Positions 24,666-34,023 of a stretch of DNA of 64,000 bases are shown here, one piece after another (position 1 is the first letter of the stretch; each line of letters begins with the position of its first letter). The DNA is taken from the NCBI GenBank assembly GCA_964469565.1, contig CAYXZD010000020.1:1-64000 (forward strand), given 5' to 3'. The translations under genes and the position numbers were made by a program. The DNA comes from GCA-2720975 sp964469565 (GTDB taxonomy: Bacteria; Planctomycetota; UBA1135; GCA-002686595). The notes beneath the pieces are model-generated. The model ran no database searches and was not told the DNA's origin. It saw nothing but the letters and a program-made list of their open reading frames with translations.

Positions 24666-24791
24666 GGGGCTATGATAGGGTTCGATGACAGCCGAGCGAA
24701 GGGCATGGACACCGGTTCCGGCCGGAGAATGCCGGCCAGCCGAGGCCCAGCAGTCCCCCCTCAGATTCGACCCCATACCCTCAATCGCCCC

Positions 24792-26531
24792 ATGCGAAGC
24801 CTCCCACGATTCGGTTGCCTGCTCCTGTCCGTCCTACTCCATCTGGGTCCGGGCGAAACCGACTGGCTTGTCTCGGCATCCCATGCAGCCCCACAGCTCC
24901 CCCCCAAGACGGGACGAGATTATTACGAGGAAAGCACGCGACACGGTTTCCGCATTCGCACCCCCAAGGACTGGAAGTTCTTCCCCGACGAACGCGGCAA
25001 TCCCAATGTACTCGGGCGGTACATCCCCAAGCGCAATGGGGTCGTCACCCAGGAAGATGGATCGCAGTTCGCACCCACGATGTGGTTGCTGGTTTTCGAT
25101 CGCGCTTACAAGGCACCCGAGATCAAGGCACAGCGCGACGCACAACGTGCAGCAGTGACCTCCTATTATCCCACGCTCAAAGAGTGGCTCGAAGGCCGTG
25201 ATGTCGACCTGCAAACGAGCATCAAGATCGATGAGCTCGAAATCGTCGAAGAAGACGAAAAAAAAGTAAAGGGGACCCTCGGGTCCAGCGAACGACTCTA
25301 CCTTGCAAAGGGTATCGCCCAAGACTCACGCGGAAAAAAAACTGAGAGTGCTCTGCATTTTTGGTCTCAGGCATTTCAACTGAGCGAGGACAAGACTGTC
25401 GCCCTCGTATTCAGCGCTCCCAGCGACAAACGCGACTGGAGCAAGTGGCGTTCACAAATCCGCAAGATTGCCAAGACCTTCGCACGTGTGGATCTTGAAT
25501 CCCTCGACACATCGGCTGTCACTGGGGGTGGCGTGCGGGCTATGAAGCATCGCGAGCTCCTAGAGGTCGTGGCGGCCAACCCCGGCTGGGAGTTGTACGT
25601 GACTGAAAACTACTTCGTCATCTCAAACTCCGATGACCGCATGTTCCTGACTGAGATTCAGGAACGCTTGGAAGCCATTCGGGAACAGTACGAAAAGGAG
25701 TTTCCCGAAGAAAAGGCCATCGCAGCAGCCGACGCAAAAAAACGGCGCGCCGCTGAAGCCAGCCGAAAGAAAAAGGGAGAGGGAGACGAGGAGGGTACTG
25801 AGCAAGGCAATGACCAGGAACCTACGATCGAAGAGCGAAGCAAGGTGGAAACGGCTAGCGCCCGCGAGCTCTCCCGATGCAGTGTGGTCCGCGTCTGTGG
25901 AAGCCGGGAGGATTACCTGCGCTATGGAGGTCCCCAGGGGTCCGCAGGCTACTGGTGGTCCGCAACAGAAGAACTCGTGATTTTTGACGACCAGGCGGGC
26001 GGAGGTCGGCGTAACACCTGGGCCACCTTGAACCACGAGGCCTTTCACCAGTTTATCTACTACTTCTTCTCCAACATGGCTCCGGGCACCTGGTACAACG
26101 AGGGCAACGCCGATTTCTACTCAGGCTACAAGCTCAATAAACGTGGCCGCTACGATCTAGGGCGCTTTGACTGGCGCAATTCCACCATCAAAGAGGAAAT
26201 CCGCGACGGCAAGTGTGTTCCCCTCAAGGTCCTGACCGAGGCCAGCAAGGATCAGTACTACGCGCGCGCAGCCCTAAAAAACCCCCGCACGGGCCAGCAA
26301 GCCACCTTTTCACGCTACCCCCACGGCTGGTCGTTCATGTACTTCCTGCGCTCCGCCCAAGCCAATCGAGCGAAGTATTGGAACAAGGACTGGAATGCCA
26401 TCCTGCCCACCTACCTAGACACTTTGATCGAGACGGGGGACCCGAGCAAGGCCAATGACGCGGCCTTCGCAGGGGTCGACTGGGAAGAGTTGGAACGGGC
26501 CTGGGAAGACTATATCGTGAAAGGCAAGTAG
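24792..26531 (+). CDS. exported metalloprotease-like protein with HEAFH site
   Basis: 579 residues from ATG 24792, which opens a signal peptide (MRSLPRFGCLLLSVLLHLG). The N-terminal half contains RIRTPKDWKFFPDERGNP and a beta-rich region. A Lys/Glu-rich stretch around 310-345 (EKKKGEGDEEG type) looks like a coiled or disordered linker. The C-terminal part holds a gluzincin-type site: TLNHEAFHQFIYYFF at about 412-426 with HEAFH at about residue 415, and EGNADFYSGY 20 residues on. This fits the planctomycete peptidase-MA-like (DUF1570-type) proteins, which are usually lone secreted proteins. No proven substrate. Upstream in-frame starts are open but lack the signal peptide. Confidence 0.82.
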   Translation: MRSLPRFGCLLLSVLLHLGPGETDWLVSASHAAPQLPPKTGRDYYEESTRHGFRIRTPKDWKFFPDERGNPNVLGRYIPKRNGVVTQEDGSQFAPTMWLLVFDRAYKAPEIKAQRDAQRAAVTSYYPTLKEWLEGRDVDLQTSIKIDELEIVEEDEKKVKGTLGSSERLYLAKGIAQDSRGKKTESALHFWSQAFQLSEDKTVALVFSAPSDKRDWSKWRSQIRKIAKTFARVDLESLDTSAVTGGGVRAMKHRELLEVVAANPGWELYVTENYFVISNSDDRMFLTEIQERLEAIREQYEKEFPEEKAIAAADAKKRRAAEASRKKKGEGDEEGTEQGNDQEPTIEERSKVETASARELSRCSVVRVCGSREDYLRYGGPQGSAGYWWSATEELVIFDDQAGGGRRNTWATLNHEAFHQFIYYFFSNMAPGTWYNEGNADFYSGYKLNKRGRYDLGRFDWRNSTIKEEIRDGKCVPLKVLTEASKDQYYARAALKNPRTGQQATFSRYPHGWSFMYFLRSAQANRAKYWNKDWNAILPTYLDTLIETGDPSKANDAAFAGVDWEELERAWEDYIVKGK

Positions 26532-26593
26532 TGCCGCACGCCTCGCGCTCACACGAACTCACCGCACCCGACCGCACACCGCCCCCCCCCGCC

Positions 26594-27241
26594 ATGGCCT
26601 ATCCCCCAACCCACCTGACCGCCCTGCTCTTGCTACCCCTGCTTGGAAGCTGCGCCGGTACTCGAGAGGCAGCCGATGCCACCCTGCGTATCCACCACCC
26701 CGGGGGGTCTGAATTGGGCGTTTCAACGACCTATGGAGTTGTGTTCCTCGGTCGCACCGTCACGGCCGGCAACATCGAAGTGGAGGCCCACTTTGGTGAC
26801 GGCCTCGACTTGGAGTCCTCGGTGGTGGAGCCCATCGGCGGTGGTCTGTATACCGCAGAAACCGACATACGCCTGCCATCGGTACCCATGAAGTTCCATG
26901 TGCCCAAACCGGGCGACGAGTTGATTCTGCGAGGGCGAACACCTGAGGGCCCATGGGATGCCGTCGTCATCGTTCGCGAGGATGAACGCATTCAAGGAAT
27001 ACTGATCGACTCCCCCCAGATCATGCGCAATCGCAATGATCAGGTCGGTGCGGGCGTGTATTGGCGCGACCCACTCGATTCCACCAAGGAGCAACTCGTG
27101 GGGCTCGTCTCAGCACGGGTTCAGATTGATGGCCAGCATTTCTTGGCCGTGATGGGACCCGAGTATTTGTGGCGCATCGCCACACATCGCCGAGACTTGC
27201 TGAGACGCAAGCCGTGGGTCTACCGCGAAGACATTATGTGA
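26594..27241 (+). CDS. lipoprotein of unknown function
   Basis: 215 residues. A hydrophobic stretch ending LLGSC (Cys20) makes a lipobox, so the mature protein should be anchored to a membrane. The body is beta-rich with HFGDGLDLESSVVE, a short LILRGRTPEGPWDAVVIVRED part, and a basic/aromatic end. I do not recognise the family. It lies 62 bp downstream of the metalloprotease gene on the same strand. Confidence 0.72.
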   Translation: MAYPPTHLTALLLLPLLGSCAGTREAADATLRIHHPGGSELGVSTTYGVVFLGRTVTAGNIEVEAHFGDGLDLESSVVEPIGGGLYTAETDIRLPSVPMKFHVPKPGDELILRGRTPEGPWDAVVIVREDERIQGILIDSPQIMRNRNDQVGAGVYWRDPLDSTKEQLVGLVSARVQIDGQHFLAVMGPEYLWRIATHRRDLLRRKPWVYREDIM

Positions 27242-27288
27242 GACTGGAGGGACGCACCCTTGATGGGGCGATTCGGAGATATCCCCCT

Positions 27289-27320
27289 CAGCTAGCAGGG
27301 GCCAGCTAGCAGGAGCCAGC
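27289..27320. repeat. two 14-bp tandem repeats between lipoprotein and trkH
   Basis: CAGCTAGCAGGGGC and CAGCTAGCAGGAGC in tandem, followed by a third partial CAGC. Both genes face this region with their 3' ends. Each copy contains the palindromic core GCTAGC. No function is evident. Confidence 0.65.
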
Positions 27321-27373
27321 AAAAGCACACGGTCAGCCATTCAGGTCAGGCTGTGGCACTCGCCCCCGAGCAC

Positions 27374-28939
27374 TCAACGGCGCCAGAAGCCTGGTACAAA
27401 CAGGGCAACAAGTGCGTAGAACTCCAAACGCCCAAGAATCATGAACAGGCTCAAGACGAGTTTCACCAAGTCATGGAAATGGGCGTAATTCTGAGTGCCC
27501 CCCACAAGATGTAACCCGGGACCGATATTGTTCAAGGTCGCGAGGACCGCAGACCCGGATGTCTCGAGATCTGTCCCAAACGCAGTGAGGAACAGCGTCC
27601 CCCCCATGAACACCATCACCCACAGGGCGAAATAGCTCGTGACCGAAGCAACGACAGGGTCACTCAGGGACTCGCCATCCATGCGCACAGTTTGAACGGC
27701 TCGCGGACGTACGAATCGACGCACGCCTCCGATCGCAGCCTTGGCCACAATCATGATGCGCACCATCTTGATCCCGCCCCCCGTGGAGCCTGCGCAAGCC
27801 CCTACAACAGCCAACCCCATGCACAGCACTCTGCAAAACTGCGGCCACATATCGTAATCCGCAGTGCCGTAACCCGTGCTGGTCTGCATACAAACAACTG
27901 TGAACGATGAATCTCGCACGGCCTGCCAGAAGCTCCGATAGTCTCTCAGTGTGCCGCCGCCCTCCTGAGCCAAACCGTTGCTACCACCATCGAGCCACAA
28001 CACAACAGCAATCAACAACGTGGCACCCAACGCAATGCCCGCATAGGCCATGGCCTCCGATGACCCAATCAGGCTACGCCAGTAGGGTCGCGGCCCCACG
28101 CGCAAGAGCTTGTCATAGAGGGCAAAGTTGAATCCGCAAAGAAACATGAACGACGTCACAATCACCTCAACGGGCACTGAATCGTAATATCCGATGCTCG
28201 CAGAGTGATTGGAGAATCCCCCGGTGGCGATCGTGCCGAAGGTATGCAGGATGGAATCAAACATTCCGATTCCTCCCACGAAGTACAGTAATACGCACTC
28301 AATCACGCTCACCCCGAGATAGATGCGCATCAATGCAAGTGCTGAGTCGTGCACCCGTTGGTGTGCGGCCTCCCGGTCGACACCCGGCACTTCAGACCGA
28401 AACAGGCTGCGGCCCCCGGTGGGAAACAGCACCACGAACACCATGACAATTCCAAACCCGCCAAGCCAGTGGGTAAACGAGCGCCAAAACGCAACGGCAT
28501 GGGACATGCCATCGATTTGATCGGCGGACATGACTGTGGAGCCGGTTGTCGTGAAGCCCGAGACCGATTCAAAACACGCATCCACCCACGAACTGAATGT
28601 CCCAGTCAAGAGGTAAGGCACAGCACCCGCAAGGCCGGCCACCAGCCAACTCAGCCCCACAACGGCTAGACCCTCCCGGCGATAGAACCGTTGGCTCTCC
28701 AGGTGCCGGCGGCGTTCAGCAGCATTCAATCTGGAAGCTGCGATTGACTCAGCGCTTTCACCCCTGCGTCCCCTAGCCAACAGGGCTCCTGGCAAGCAGG
28801 CCACCAGGGCAGCCAGTAAGAAACTCACGGCTTCCGCACGTTCTGAATAGATCACACCCACCGCAGCGGGGACCAAGAGGACCGCTGCAATAATGAGCAG
28901 GACAAAGCCCAGAAGGCGGGTGACGGCGCGATAGTTCAT
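27374..28939 (-). CDS. trkH: TrkH-type potassium uptake subunit
   Basis: 521 residues with the four M1-P-M2 repeats of the Trk/Ktr/HKT family. Selectivity-filter segments can be seen as TTTGSTVM, TIATGGFSN, TSTGYGTAD and a later LNNIGPG. The start MNYRAVTRLLGFVLLI at 28939 begins directly with the first membrane helix; an open extension to 29029 is not supported. With the TrkA protein encoded just upstream (13 bp) it forms the potassium channel-like transporter in the inner membrane. Confidence 0.94.
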   Translation of the reverse strand: MNYRAVTRLLGFVLLIIAAVLLVPAAVGVIYSERAEAVSFLLAALVACLPGALLARGRRGESAESIAASRLNAAERRRHLESQRFYRREGLAVVGLSWLVAGLAGAVPYLLTGTFSSWVDACFESVSGFTTTGSTVMSADQIDGMSHAVAFWRSFTHWLGGFGIVMVFVVLFPTGGRSLFRSEVPGVDREAAHQRVHDSALALMRIYLGVSVIECVLLYFVGGIGMFDSILHTFGTIATGGFSNHSASIGYYDSVPVEVIVTSFMFLCGFNFALYDKLLRVGPRPYWRSLIGSSEAMAYAGIALGATLLIAVVLWLDGGSNGLAQEGGGTLRDYRSFWQAVRDSSFTVVCMQTSTGYGTADYDMWPQFCRVLCMGLAVVGACAGSTGGGIKMVRIMIVAKAAIGGVRRFVRPRAVQTVRMDGESLSDPVVASVTSYFALWVMVFMGGTLFLTAFGTDLETSGSAVLATLNNIGPGLHLVGGTQNYAHFHDLVKLVLSLFMILGRLEFYALVALFVPGFWRR

Positions 28940-28952
28940 GGGGAAGCCGCAG

Positions 28953-30287
28953 CTAGTCGTGGAAAATCTTCTCGATGGCGGCGTGCGTATCGGGCAGTAC
29001 GAACAAAATGACGCGATCGCCGCGCTCAATAGAAGTATCGCCCTTGGCGATCAACACTGAATCACCATGCACAACGGCACCAATCACGGCCCCGGGCGGC
29101 AACCCAAGCGCCTTGACTTTGATGGGGTCGCGGAAGTTAGCGGTCAGCTCAATCACCTCTGCCTTGCCTTCGGCAAGCACGCTGATCGCTTGGGGCGAAC
29201 CGGCCCGTACAAAGCGCAGGATTTGATTGGCGCACATTTGGCGCGGGGAGATTGCATAGTCGATGTCCAAGAGGTCGTAGATGGCTCCGTAGGAACTCTT
29301 GTTGATCATTGCGACGGTGCGTTCCACCCCCTGGGTCTTTGCCAGTTGGCAGGCAATCATGTTGTTTTCATCGTCCTTGGTCGTAGCGATGAAGAGATTG
29401 GCCTCACTGATGCGTTCTTCACCAAGTAGGGCCAAGTCAGTCGCGTCACCCTCGATCACCAGGACCGACTCACCCACCGCCGCCGCCAAGATGCGAGCTT
29501 TAACTGGATCGCGTTCGATCACGCGCACGCTGAGGCCTGGCACTCGCGCTAGGGCACGCGCCAACTGCGAGCCGAGGCTACCCGCCCCCATAATCACCGC
29601 TGCCCTACGAAAGGCCGACCTCTCACCCGCTAGACGCTCGAAAGCATCACAATCAGAGGCCGCGCCGATAATGAAAATCTGATCCTTGACAAGCAGAGTG
29701 TCCTCGCCCTTGGGCATGAACAACATCCCATTGCGATTGACGGCCACCACCAACACACCCGCCGGGAGTCTCAGACCCTGCAGTGGCTCGCTCGTCAGTT
29801 CGCTCTCCTCGCGCAGGGGGAAACGGCGTAGATGCACGCGGCCCTCGGCAAAGGTCTCAACCTCCAGCGCATGGTGCTGGCGCACCATCTCAATGATGTA
29901 CTTGGAGGCGAGTACCTCGGTCGACAGAACCACGTCAAAGCCCAAGGCCTGCTTGTAGAAGTAGTCATACCCCTCGAGAGGACGTGTGTCGTGCAGACGA
30001 ATAATGACACGCATAGCCCCCAGCTGCTTGGCCACTAGGGACGCCAGCATATTGACCCGGTCCTTGTCCGAGACCACCACCACCAAATCCGCCTTCGAGG
30101 CACCCGCCTTGTTCAGGACATCGGCACGCGTACCGTCCCCCACCAGAGCCTGCACATCCAAAGACTCCGTCAGGGTACGAGCCTTGACGGGATCTGTGTC
30201 GATGATGGAAACGGCATGCTTGTCTTGGGAGAGAATCTTGGCTAGGTGCCGTCCCACCTCGCCCGCTCCGACGATCACAATGTTCAT
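28953..30287 (-). CDS. trkA: TrkA-type potassium transport regulator
   Basis: 444 residues, from ATG 30287 (MNIVIVGAGEVGRHLAKIL). Two copies of the RCK unit: first Rossmann GxGxxG (GAGEVG) with the aspartate SIIDTDP, second one AVIMGAGSLGSQLARAL with VIERDP; each is followed by a TrkA-C domain (GVLVVAVNRNG, and GAVIGAVVHGDSV). It binds NAD(H) or ATP on the cytoplasmic face and gates TrkH. The two genes are transcribed as trkA-trkH. Confidence 0.95.
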   Translation of the reverse strand: MNIVIVGAGEVGRHLAKILSQDKHAVSIIDTDPVKARTLTESLDVQALVGDGTRADVLNKAGASKADLVVVVSDKDRVNMLASLVAKQLGAMRVIIRLHDTRPLEGYDYFYKQALGFDVVLSTEVLASKYIIEMVRQHHALEVETFAEGRVHLRRFPLREESELTSEPLQGLRLPAGVLVVAVNRNGMLFMPKGEDTLLVKDQIFIIGAASDCDAFERLAGERSAFRRAAVIMGAGSLGSQLARALARVPGLSVRVIERDPVKARILAAAVGESVLVIEGDATDLALLGEERISEANLFIATTKDDENNMIACQLAKTQGVERTVAMINKSSYGAIYDLLDIDYAISPRQMCANQILRFVRAGSPQAISVLAEGKAEVIELTANFRDPIKVKALGLPPGAVIGAVVHGDSVLIAKGDTSIERGDRVILFVLPDTHAAIEKIFHD

Positions 30288-30438
30288 CGTTGCGAACGAT
30301 AGACCCCCGAGGAGTGGATTGGAAGCAACCCGGCCCATCGACTGCATCGGATACCGCCCTTGGTGCCCCCAAGGGGGGGGGTCACCACCACCCGCGAAGC
30401 CCATTGGAAGGGCCACCAGGGGGTGTTACGGTGTGGCC

Positions 30439-31038
30439 GTGATCCTGTTATTGGACAATCGAGACTCCTTCGTCCACAACATCGCCCACGCCCTAGAGGG
30501 CCTCGGGGCCGAGGTTCGACTCGAACGCTCTACCCAAATCCAACTCGAGCAGGCCCTCGCCCTCAAGCCCCAGGGCCTCGTGATGGGTCCCGGGCCCGGC
30601 ACCCCCGGAGAGGCGGGCTGCAGCGAGGCGTGGGTCAGGCACCTAGTGAGTGGAGCCAGCCCAGGCCCTCCGGCCCTCGGGATTTGCCTCGGCCACCAGG
30701 CCATTGCCACAGCCCTCGGCGGCCAACTATCCACTGCGAGCCAACTCTTGCACGGCCAACCCAGGTTCATCGAGCACACAGGGAGCGGTCTATTCCAAGG
30801 CCTTCCTTCCCCAGTTCAATTGACCGGCTATAACTCCCTCATCGTCGATGAGTCGACCCTCCCCGCCGAGTTGGAAGTCTGCGCCCGCAATCAGCAGGGG
30901 GAAATCGAAGGTCTCAAGCATCGTACACGGCCCCTATTTGGAATCCAGGCTCACCCCGAGTCCTTCCTCTGCTTGGAACAGACCGGCCGTCCCTTGTTCG
31001 AGCACTTTCTTCACCAGTGCGGGATTCAATCCAGCTGA
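30439..31038 (+). CDS. glutamine amidotransferase of the PabA/TrpG type
   Basis: 199 residues from a GTG start (MILLLDNRDSFVHNI). The triad of class-I amidotransferases is complete: Cys83 in ALGICLGHQAIA, His and Glu in FGIQAHPESFLCL. The oxyanion PGPGTPGEAG and the LTGYNSLIVDE strands support anthranilate/aminodeoxychorismate synthase component II. The partner chain is not near, so whether it serves tryptophan or folate is undecided. It is divergent from trkA and its last 13 bp overlap the convergent kinase gene. Confidence 0.9.
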   Translation: MILLLDNRDSFVHNIAHALEGLGAEVRLERSTQIQLEQALALKPQGLVMGPGPGTPGEAGCSEAWVRHLVSGASPGPPALGICLGHQAIATALGGQLSTASQLLHGQPRFIEHTGSGLFQGLPSPVQLTGYNSLIVDESTLPAELEVCARNQQGEIEGLKHRTRPLFGIQAHPESFLCLEQTGRPLFEHFLHQCGIQSS

Positions 31039-31811
31039 GAGCGCGAGGTCCGGGGGCCGAGCGCAGGACCCCACTGGGGCCACGGACCGCTACTTGCCCG
31101 ACGCTCCTCCCCGTCTTGGGTGCGAAGGATGCGGCGCGTGATCAACATGTACAGGGGTTTTCCCGTGCGTCGCCAAAGGGATGAGGCCATGGTGCGCCCC
31201 AAGTCCGCCCCCAACCCCTGCTGCTCCCCATCAGGGCCTGCCCCTCCTGGACCCCGTCCATCGCGGGTATAACGCCGGCGGTGTTTTTGCACGTGTCGCA
31301 AGTCGTCTTGTTTGCGGGACTCCAAAGTGCGCGTGGGGCCTGTGTGCACCGAAGCGAGCTGGAAGTCGATCAACGCGGGATAACCAGATGTCTGCACCAG
31401 AATATTCTGCTCCTTGTGCAAGTCATTGTGGCAGACCCCAGCTCGGTGCAGAACCTGCACCAGATCATCGAGCCGATCGAAAAAATCCTCTGCAAGAAAG
31501 GTGGCCCGGTGCAGGGGTTGCCCTTCAATGTACTCACGCAAGTGCACTACCCGGGGGCCAGGTTGACGCCCCGACTGGCTGACAACGTCCCAACCCCTCG
31601 CCGGAACCAGACGAGGCACACCCTCTGTTCCACTCAATCGCTCCAGCGCCCTGCGTTCCCTTCGTGCGAGATAACCCGCCACTAGGGCCGACCCGGGCAG
31701 CGACGACCCCCAGGCTAGACGCCTAATGACCCGCTCCTGCCCGCGACCCAAGAGCTCCACGCTCCCCAAGAGGTCGCATTTCAACTCAGAAATGATGTGT
31801 ACGGCTGCCAC
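31026..31811 (-). CDS. RIO-like/LPS-kinase-type protein kinase
   Basis: About 261 residues. The catalytic-loop motif GVCHNDLHKEQNILV (His-x-Asp-Leu with Asn) and the following metal motif ALIDFQLAS (Asp-Phe-Gln in place of DFG) mark a kinase fold related to RIO and LPS core kinases. The N-terminal segment ISELKCDLLGSVELL and the end WRRTGKPLYMLITRRILR match proteins of this small group. Start is uncertain: ATG 31856 would share the same CATG with the divergent ABC gene, so a GTG at 31811 is preferred as the conserved part begins just after it. Target is unknown. Confidence 0.72.
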   Translation of the reverse strand: MAAVHIISELKCDLLGSVELLGRGQERVIRRLAWGSSLPGSALVAGYLARRERRALERLSGTEGVPRLVPARGWDVVSQSGRQPGPRVVHLREYIEGQPLHRATFLAEDFFDRLDDLVQVLHRAGVCHNDLHKEQNILVQTSGYPALIDFQLASVHTGPTRTLESRKQDDLRHVQKHRRRYTRDGRGPGGAGPDGEQQGLGADLGRTMASSLWRRTGKPLYMLITRRILRTQDGEERRASSGPWPQWGPALGPRTSRSQLD

Positions 31812-31854
31812 GCACGCTACGGTACTGCACAAGCTCCCCCACAGCGATCCCCCC

Positions 31855-32826
31855 ATGCTCTCCCCAACCTTGTCTGACCCGCCGCATGCCCACGCCCCTC
31901 CTGCAGAACATGCCCTCGGGACGATCCAGTGCACCGATCTGCGCCGACGATTCGGGGACAATCAAGCCCTCGATGGCATCAGCCTCCAGATTGAACCGGG
32001 CAGCATCACGGGCCTTCTAGGGCCCAATGGCAGCGGAAAGAGCACCCTCATGCGCTGCTTGATTGGACTGATACGGCCTGATTCTGGCCAGGCCACCGTC
32101 ACCGGCATTCCAGTCCAAGGAGACGGCACCGCGGTCCGCAAGCGACTCACATATTCGCCAGGTGAGTTGCACTTGTATGGCGAGATGCGCGCAGACGAAC
32201 ACCTGCGTTGGCTCCTGCGCGGGCGCGAGGAGAGCGCCGAGACTCGGGCCCTTGAAATCGCCCATGAGCTCAACCTCCCCCTCACAAAGAAGGTACGCGG
32301 CTTCAGTCACGGGATGAAACGCCAACTGTGCTTTGCAGCAGCCATGGCACCCAAGGTCCGTTTGCGGATCCTCGATGAGATTACTGATGGTCTCGACCCC
32401 TCTCGCCGTGGACAGGTTCTCGACGCCCTGCGTGCGGATGCCGATGCGGGCACGACCCTGCTGCTCTCCTCTCATCACCTCGGTGAGGTTGACCGGGTCT
32501 GTGAACGCATGGTGTTCTTGCATGGAGGCAAGGTCCTTGCGGACGAATCGCCGAGATCCGTTCAGGATCGCACCGCCCGCCTTGTGCACCTGACCTATGC
32601 AGAGGAACTCTCAGACACCGAGCCAGACCGCCTAGCGGGCCCAATGGTCGAACGTGTGGAACAGCGTGGAACTCGCTACAGCGTGCGGCTGAAGGGCAGC
32701 GATCCCCGTCCATTCTTGGCCCATCTGGAGCGGCAAGTGGACCTTCCCTCCCCGGAGCGCATCGAGTACGGCAGCGTTTCCCTCTCCGAGCTTTACACGG
32801 ATCTCTACGGAGTTCGAGGCATCTGA
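31855..32826 (+). CDS. ABC transporter ATP-binding subunit
   Basis: 323 residues. Walker A GPNGSGKST, a Q-loop near the YSPGELHLYGE segment, ABC signature FSHGMKRQLCFAAA (SHGMK in place of SGGQ), Walker B followed by LRILDEITDGLDP, and H-loop SSHH. The C-terminal 90 residues form the extension common in ABC-2-type export ATPases. Start at 31855 (ATG) gives a Pro/Ala/His-rich lead of 20 residues; an ATG at 31795 is also in frame. It is 1 bp upstream of the permease gene. Confidence 0.92.
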   Translation: MLSPTLSDPPHAHAPPAEHALGTIQCTDLRRRFGDNQALDGISLQIEPGSITGLLGPNGSGKSTLMRCLIGLIRPDSGQATVTGIPVQGDGTAVRKRLTYSPGELHLYGEMRADEHLRWLLRGREESAETRALEIAHELNLPLTKKVRGFSHGMKRQLCFAAAMAPKVRLRILDEITDGLDPSRRGQVLDALRADADAGTTLLLSSHHLGEVDRVCERMVFLHGGKVLADESPRSVQDRTARLVHLTYAEELSDTEPDRLAGPMVERVEQRGTRYSVRLKGSDPRPFLAHLERQVDLPSPERIEYGSVSLSELYTDLYGVRGI

Positions 32827-32827
32827 C

Positions 32828-33598
32828 ATGAGAATCTCCCGGGAGGCACGCACCTACGCAATCTTTGGCCTCGCACTATTCATCGTGCTCGAAGCCCTAC
32901 TCATCTTGGCCATCATCTGGTGGCCGAGTTTCTCAGAGAACACCGGCACGCTCAAGAAGTTGGCCGCACCTCTCCCCATGCTCGCACGCCAGCTGGACAT
33001 CATCGACATGATTGGCGTACCCGCCTACGTGGTGGCCCAGCACTTTTTCAAGGGCTGCAACACCCTTGGAGCTACAGCGGCAGTGCTGCTCGCCATGAAC
33101 GCGGTGGCAGGCGAGGCGCAGCGGGGCACTCTGGAGTTGTGGCTCGCACGGCCCGTCACCCGACGGAGGCTCTTTACCGAGCGCTACTTGATGGGCCTAG
33201 CAGCCATCGTCCTGCCTGTGCTCCTCACGAGCTTGAGCGTTCCTGCCCTGCTCACCATGGTGGACGAATCCATGGAATACCTAGACTTGTTCTGGTGCGC
33301 GATTCACCAAAGCCTGTTTTTGGGAGCCATTTATGGAGTCACCCTTTGGCTGTCCGCTCTCGGCAGCCAACCCCTCAAGATTGCCTTCGTGATGCTCTTC
33401 GGTTGCATCACCCAATTCGCACTCTACATGGTCAAGACGATCACCCAATACTCAGCCTTCCGCCTTGTAGACATCCAGGCCTTCGCTTCCATCCTGTCCA
33501 CGGGTCACCTCGCACCCCAACCCACGGCCTGGCTCCTGGGCCTGAATCTAGTGGCTTTCGCGGGAGGACTGCGCGCATTGGAGCGCCGCTTGCCATGA
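32828..33598 (+). CDS. ABC-2 type permease
   Basis: 256 residues with about six hydrophobic segments: 14-36, a re-entrant or helical part at 55-100, and four more in 110-245. The motif EAQRGTLELWLARPVTRRRLF is the ABC-2 signature that lies just before a helix. It pairs with the preceding ATP-binding protein. Cargo is unknown; drug, lipid or polysaccharide export are all possible. Its stop overlaps the JAMM gene start by 4 bp. Confidence 0.9.
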   Translation: MRISREARTYAIFGLALFIVLEALLILAIIWWPSFSENTGTLKKLAAPLPMLARQLDIIDMIGVPAYVVAQHFFKGCNTLGATAAVLLAMNAVAGEAQRGTLELWLARPVTRRRLFTERYLMGLAAIVLPVLLTSLSVPALLTMVDESMEYLDLFWCAIHQSLFLGAIYGVTLWLSALGSQPLKIAFVMLFGCITQFALYMVKTITQYSAFRLVDIQAFASILSTGHLAPQPTAWLLGLNLVAFAGGLRALERRLP

Positions 33599-34023
33599 TC
33601 CTCGTGCTAGAGCCCCAGGCCAGTCTTGCCTTGATTCGTGCTAGGAGCCTGCCCCATGCGCATCAGCAAGGCCAAGAAGCCTGCGGACTCCTCTGTGGCC
33701 ATTCTGCAGCGAACCGGATCCATGTAGTCCGCAGTGTCAAGGTCACCAACCGCAGCCCGCAAGCAGGCCGCTTTGAACTATGCCCAAACGGTTGGATGCG
33801 TGCCGAACGAGCCGCAAGGAATCTCGCCTTACAGGTCATCGGGGTGTGGCACACCCACCCCAATGCAGCCGCTGTTCCTAGCCTGTCGGATTTACACGAT
33901 GGCTGGTCGGATCGGCCCAGTGTCATCGTAGGCAGGGATGGCATACGGGCGTGGTCTAGGATGGGTGGCAGCTGGACCGAGCTCCAAGTGCACTACTGTG
34001 ATGAACCCGCTGAACGGGTGTAG
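33595..34023 (+). CDS. JAMM (MPN+) metallopeptidase
   Basis: 142 residues. The zinc-site motif is complete: Glu28 in EACGLLCG, then HTHP (His86, His88), and PSLSDLHD with Ser96 and Asp99, i.e. the E...HxH...SxxD layout. Bacterial members (e.g. Mec+) hydrolyse isopeptide or peptide bonds at the C-terminus of ubiquitin-like carrier proteins in sulphur transfer; others are phage tail-linked. Here the gene overlaps the ABC permease gene, an unusual partner. No ThiS/MoaD-like carrier is encoded close by. Its last 31 bp overlap a convergent gene. Confidence 0.87.
   Translation: MILVLEPQASLALIRARSLPHAHQQGQEACGLLCGHSAANRIHVVRSVKVTNRSPQAGRFELCPNGWMRAERAARNLALQVIGVWHTHPNAAAVPSLSDLHDGWSDRPSVIVGRDGIRAWSRMGGSWTELQVHYCDEPAERV

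Noticed and set aside
24489..24791. upstream part of the metalloprotease frame
   Set aside because: Antisense to the HAD phosphatase gene; the signal peptide begins only at 24792.
29986..30438. 150-codon N-terminal extension of the amidotransferase
   Set aside because: It is the antisense of trkA. The PabA fold starts at the GTG at 30439.
32920..33594. N-terminal extension of the JAMM protein
   Set aside because: Out-of-frame shadow of the ABC permease gene, rich in His/Arg/Pro with no fold; the ATGA overlap gives the start at 33595.
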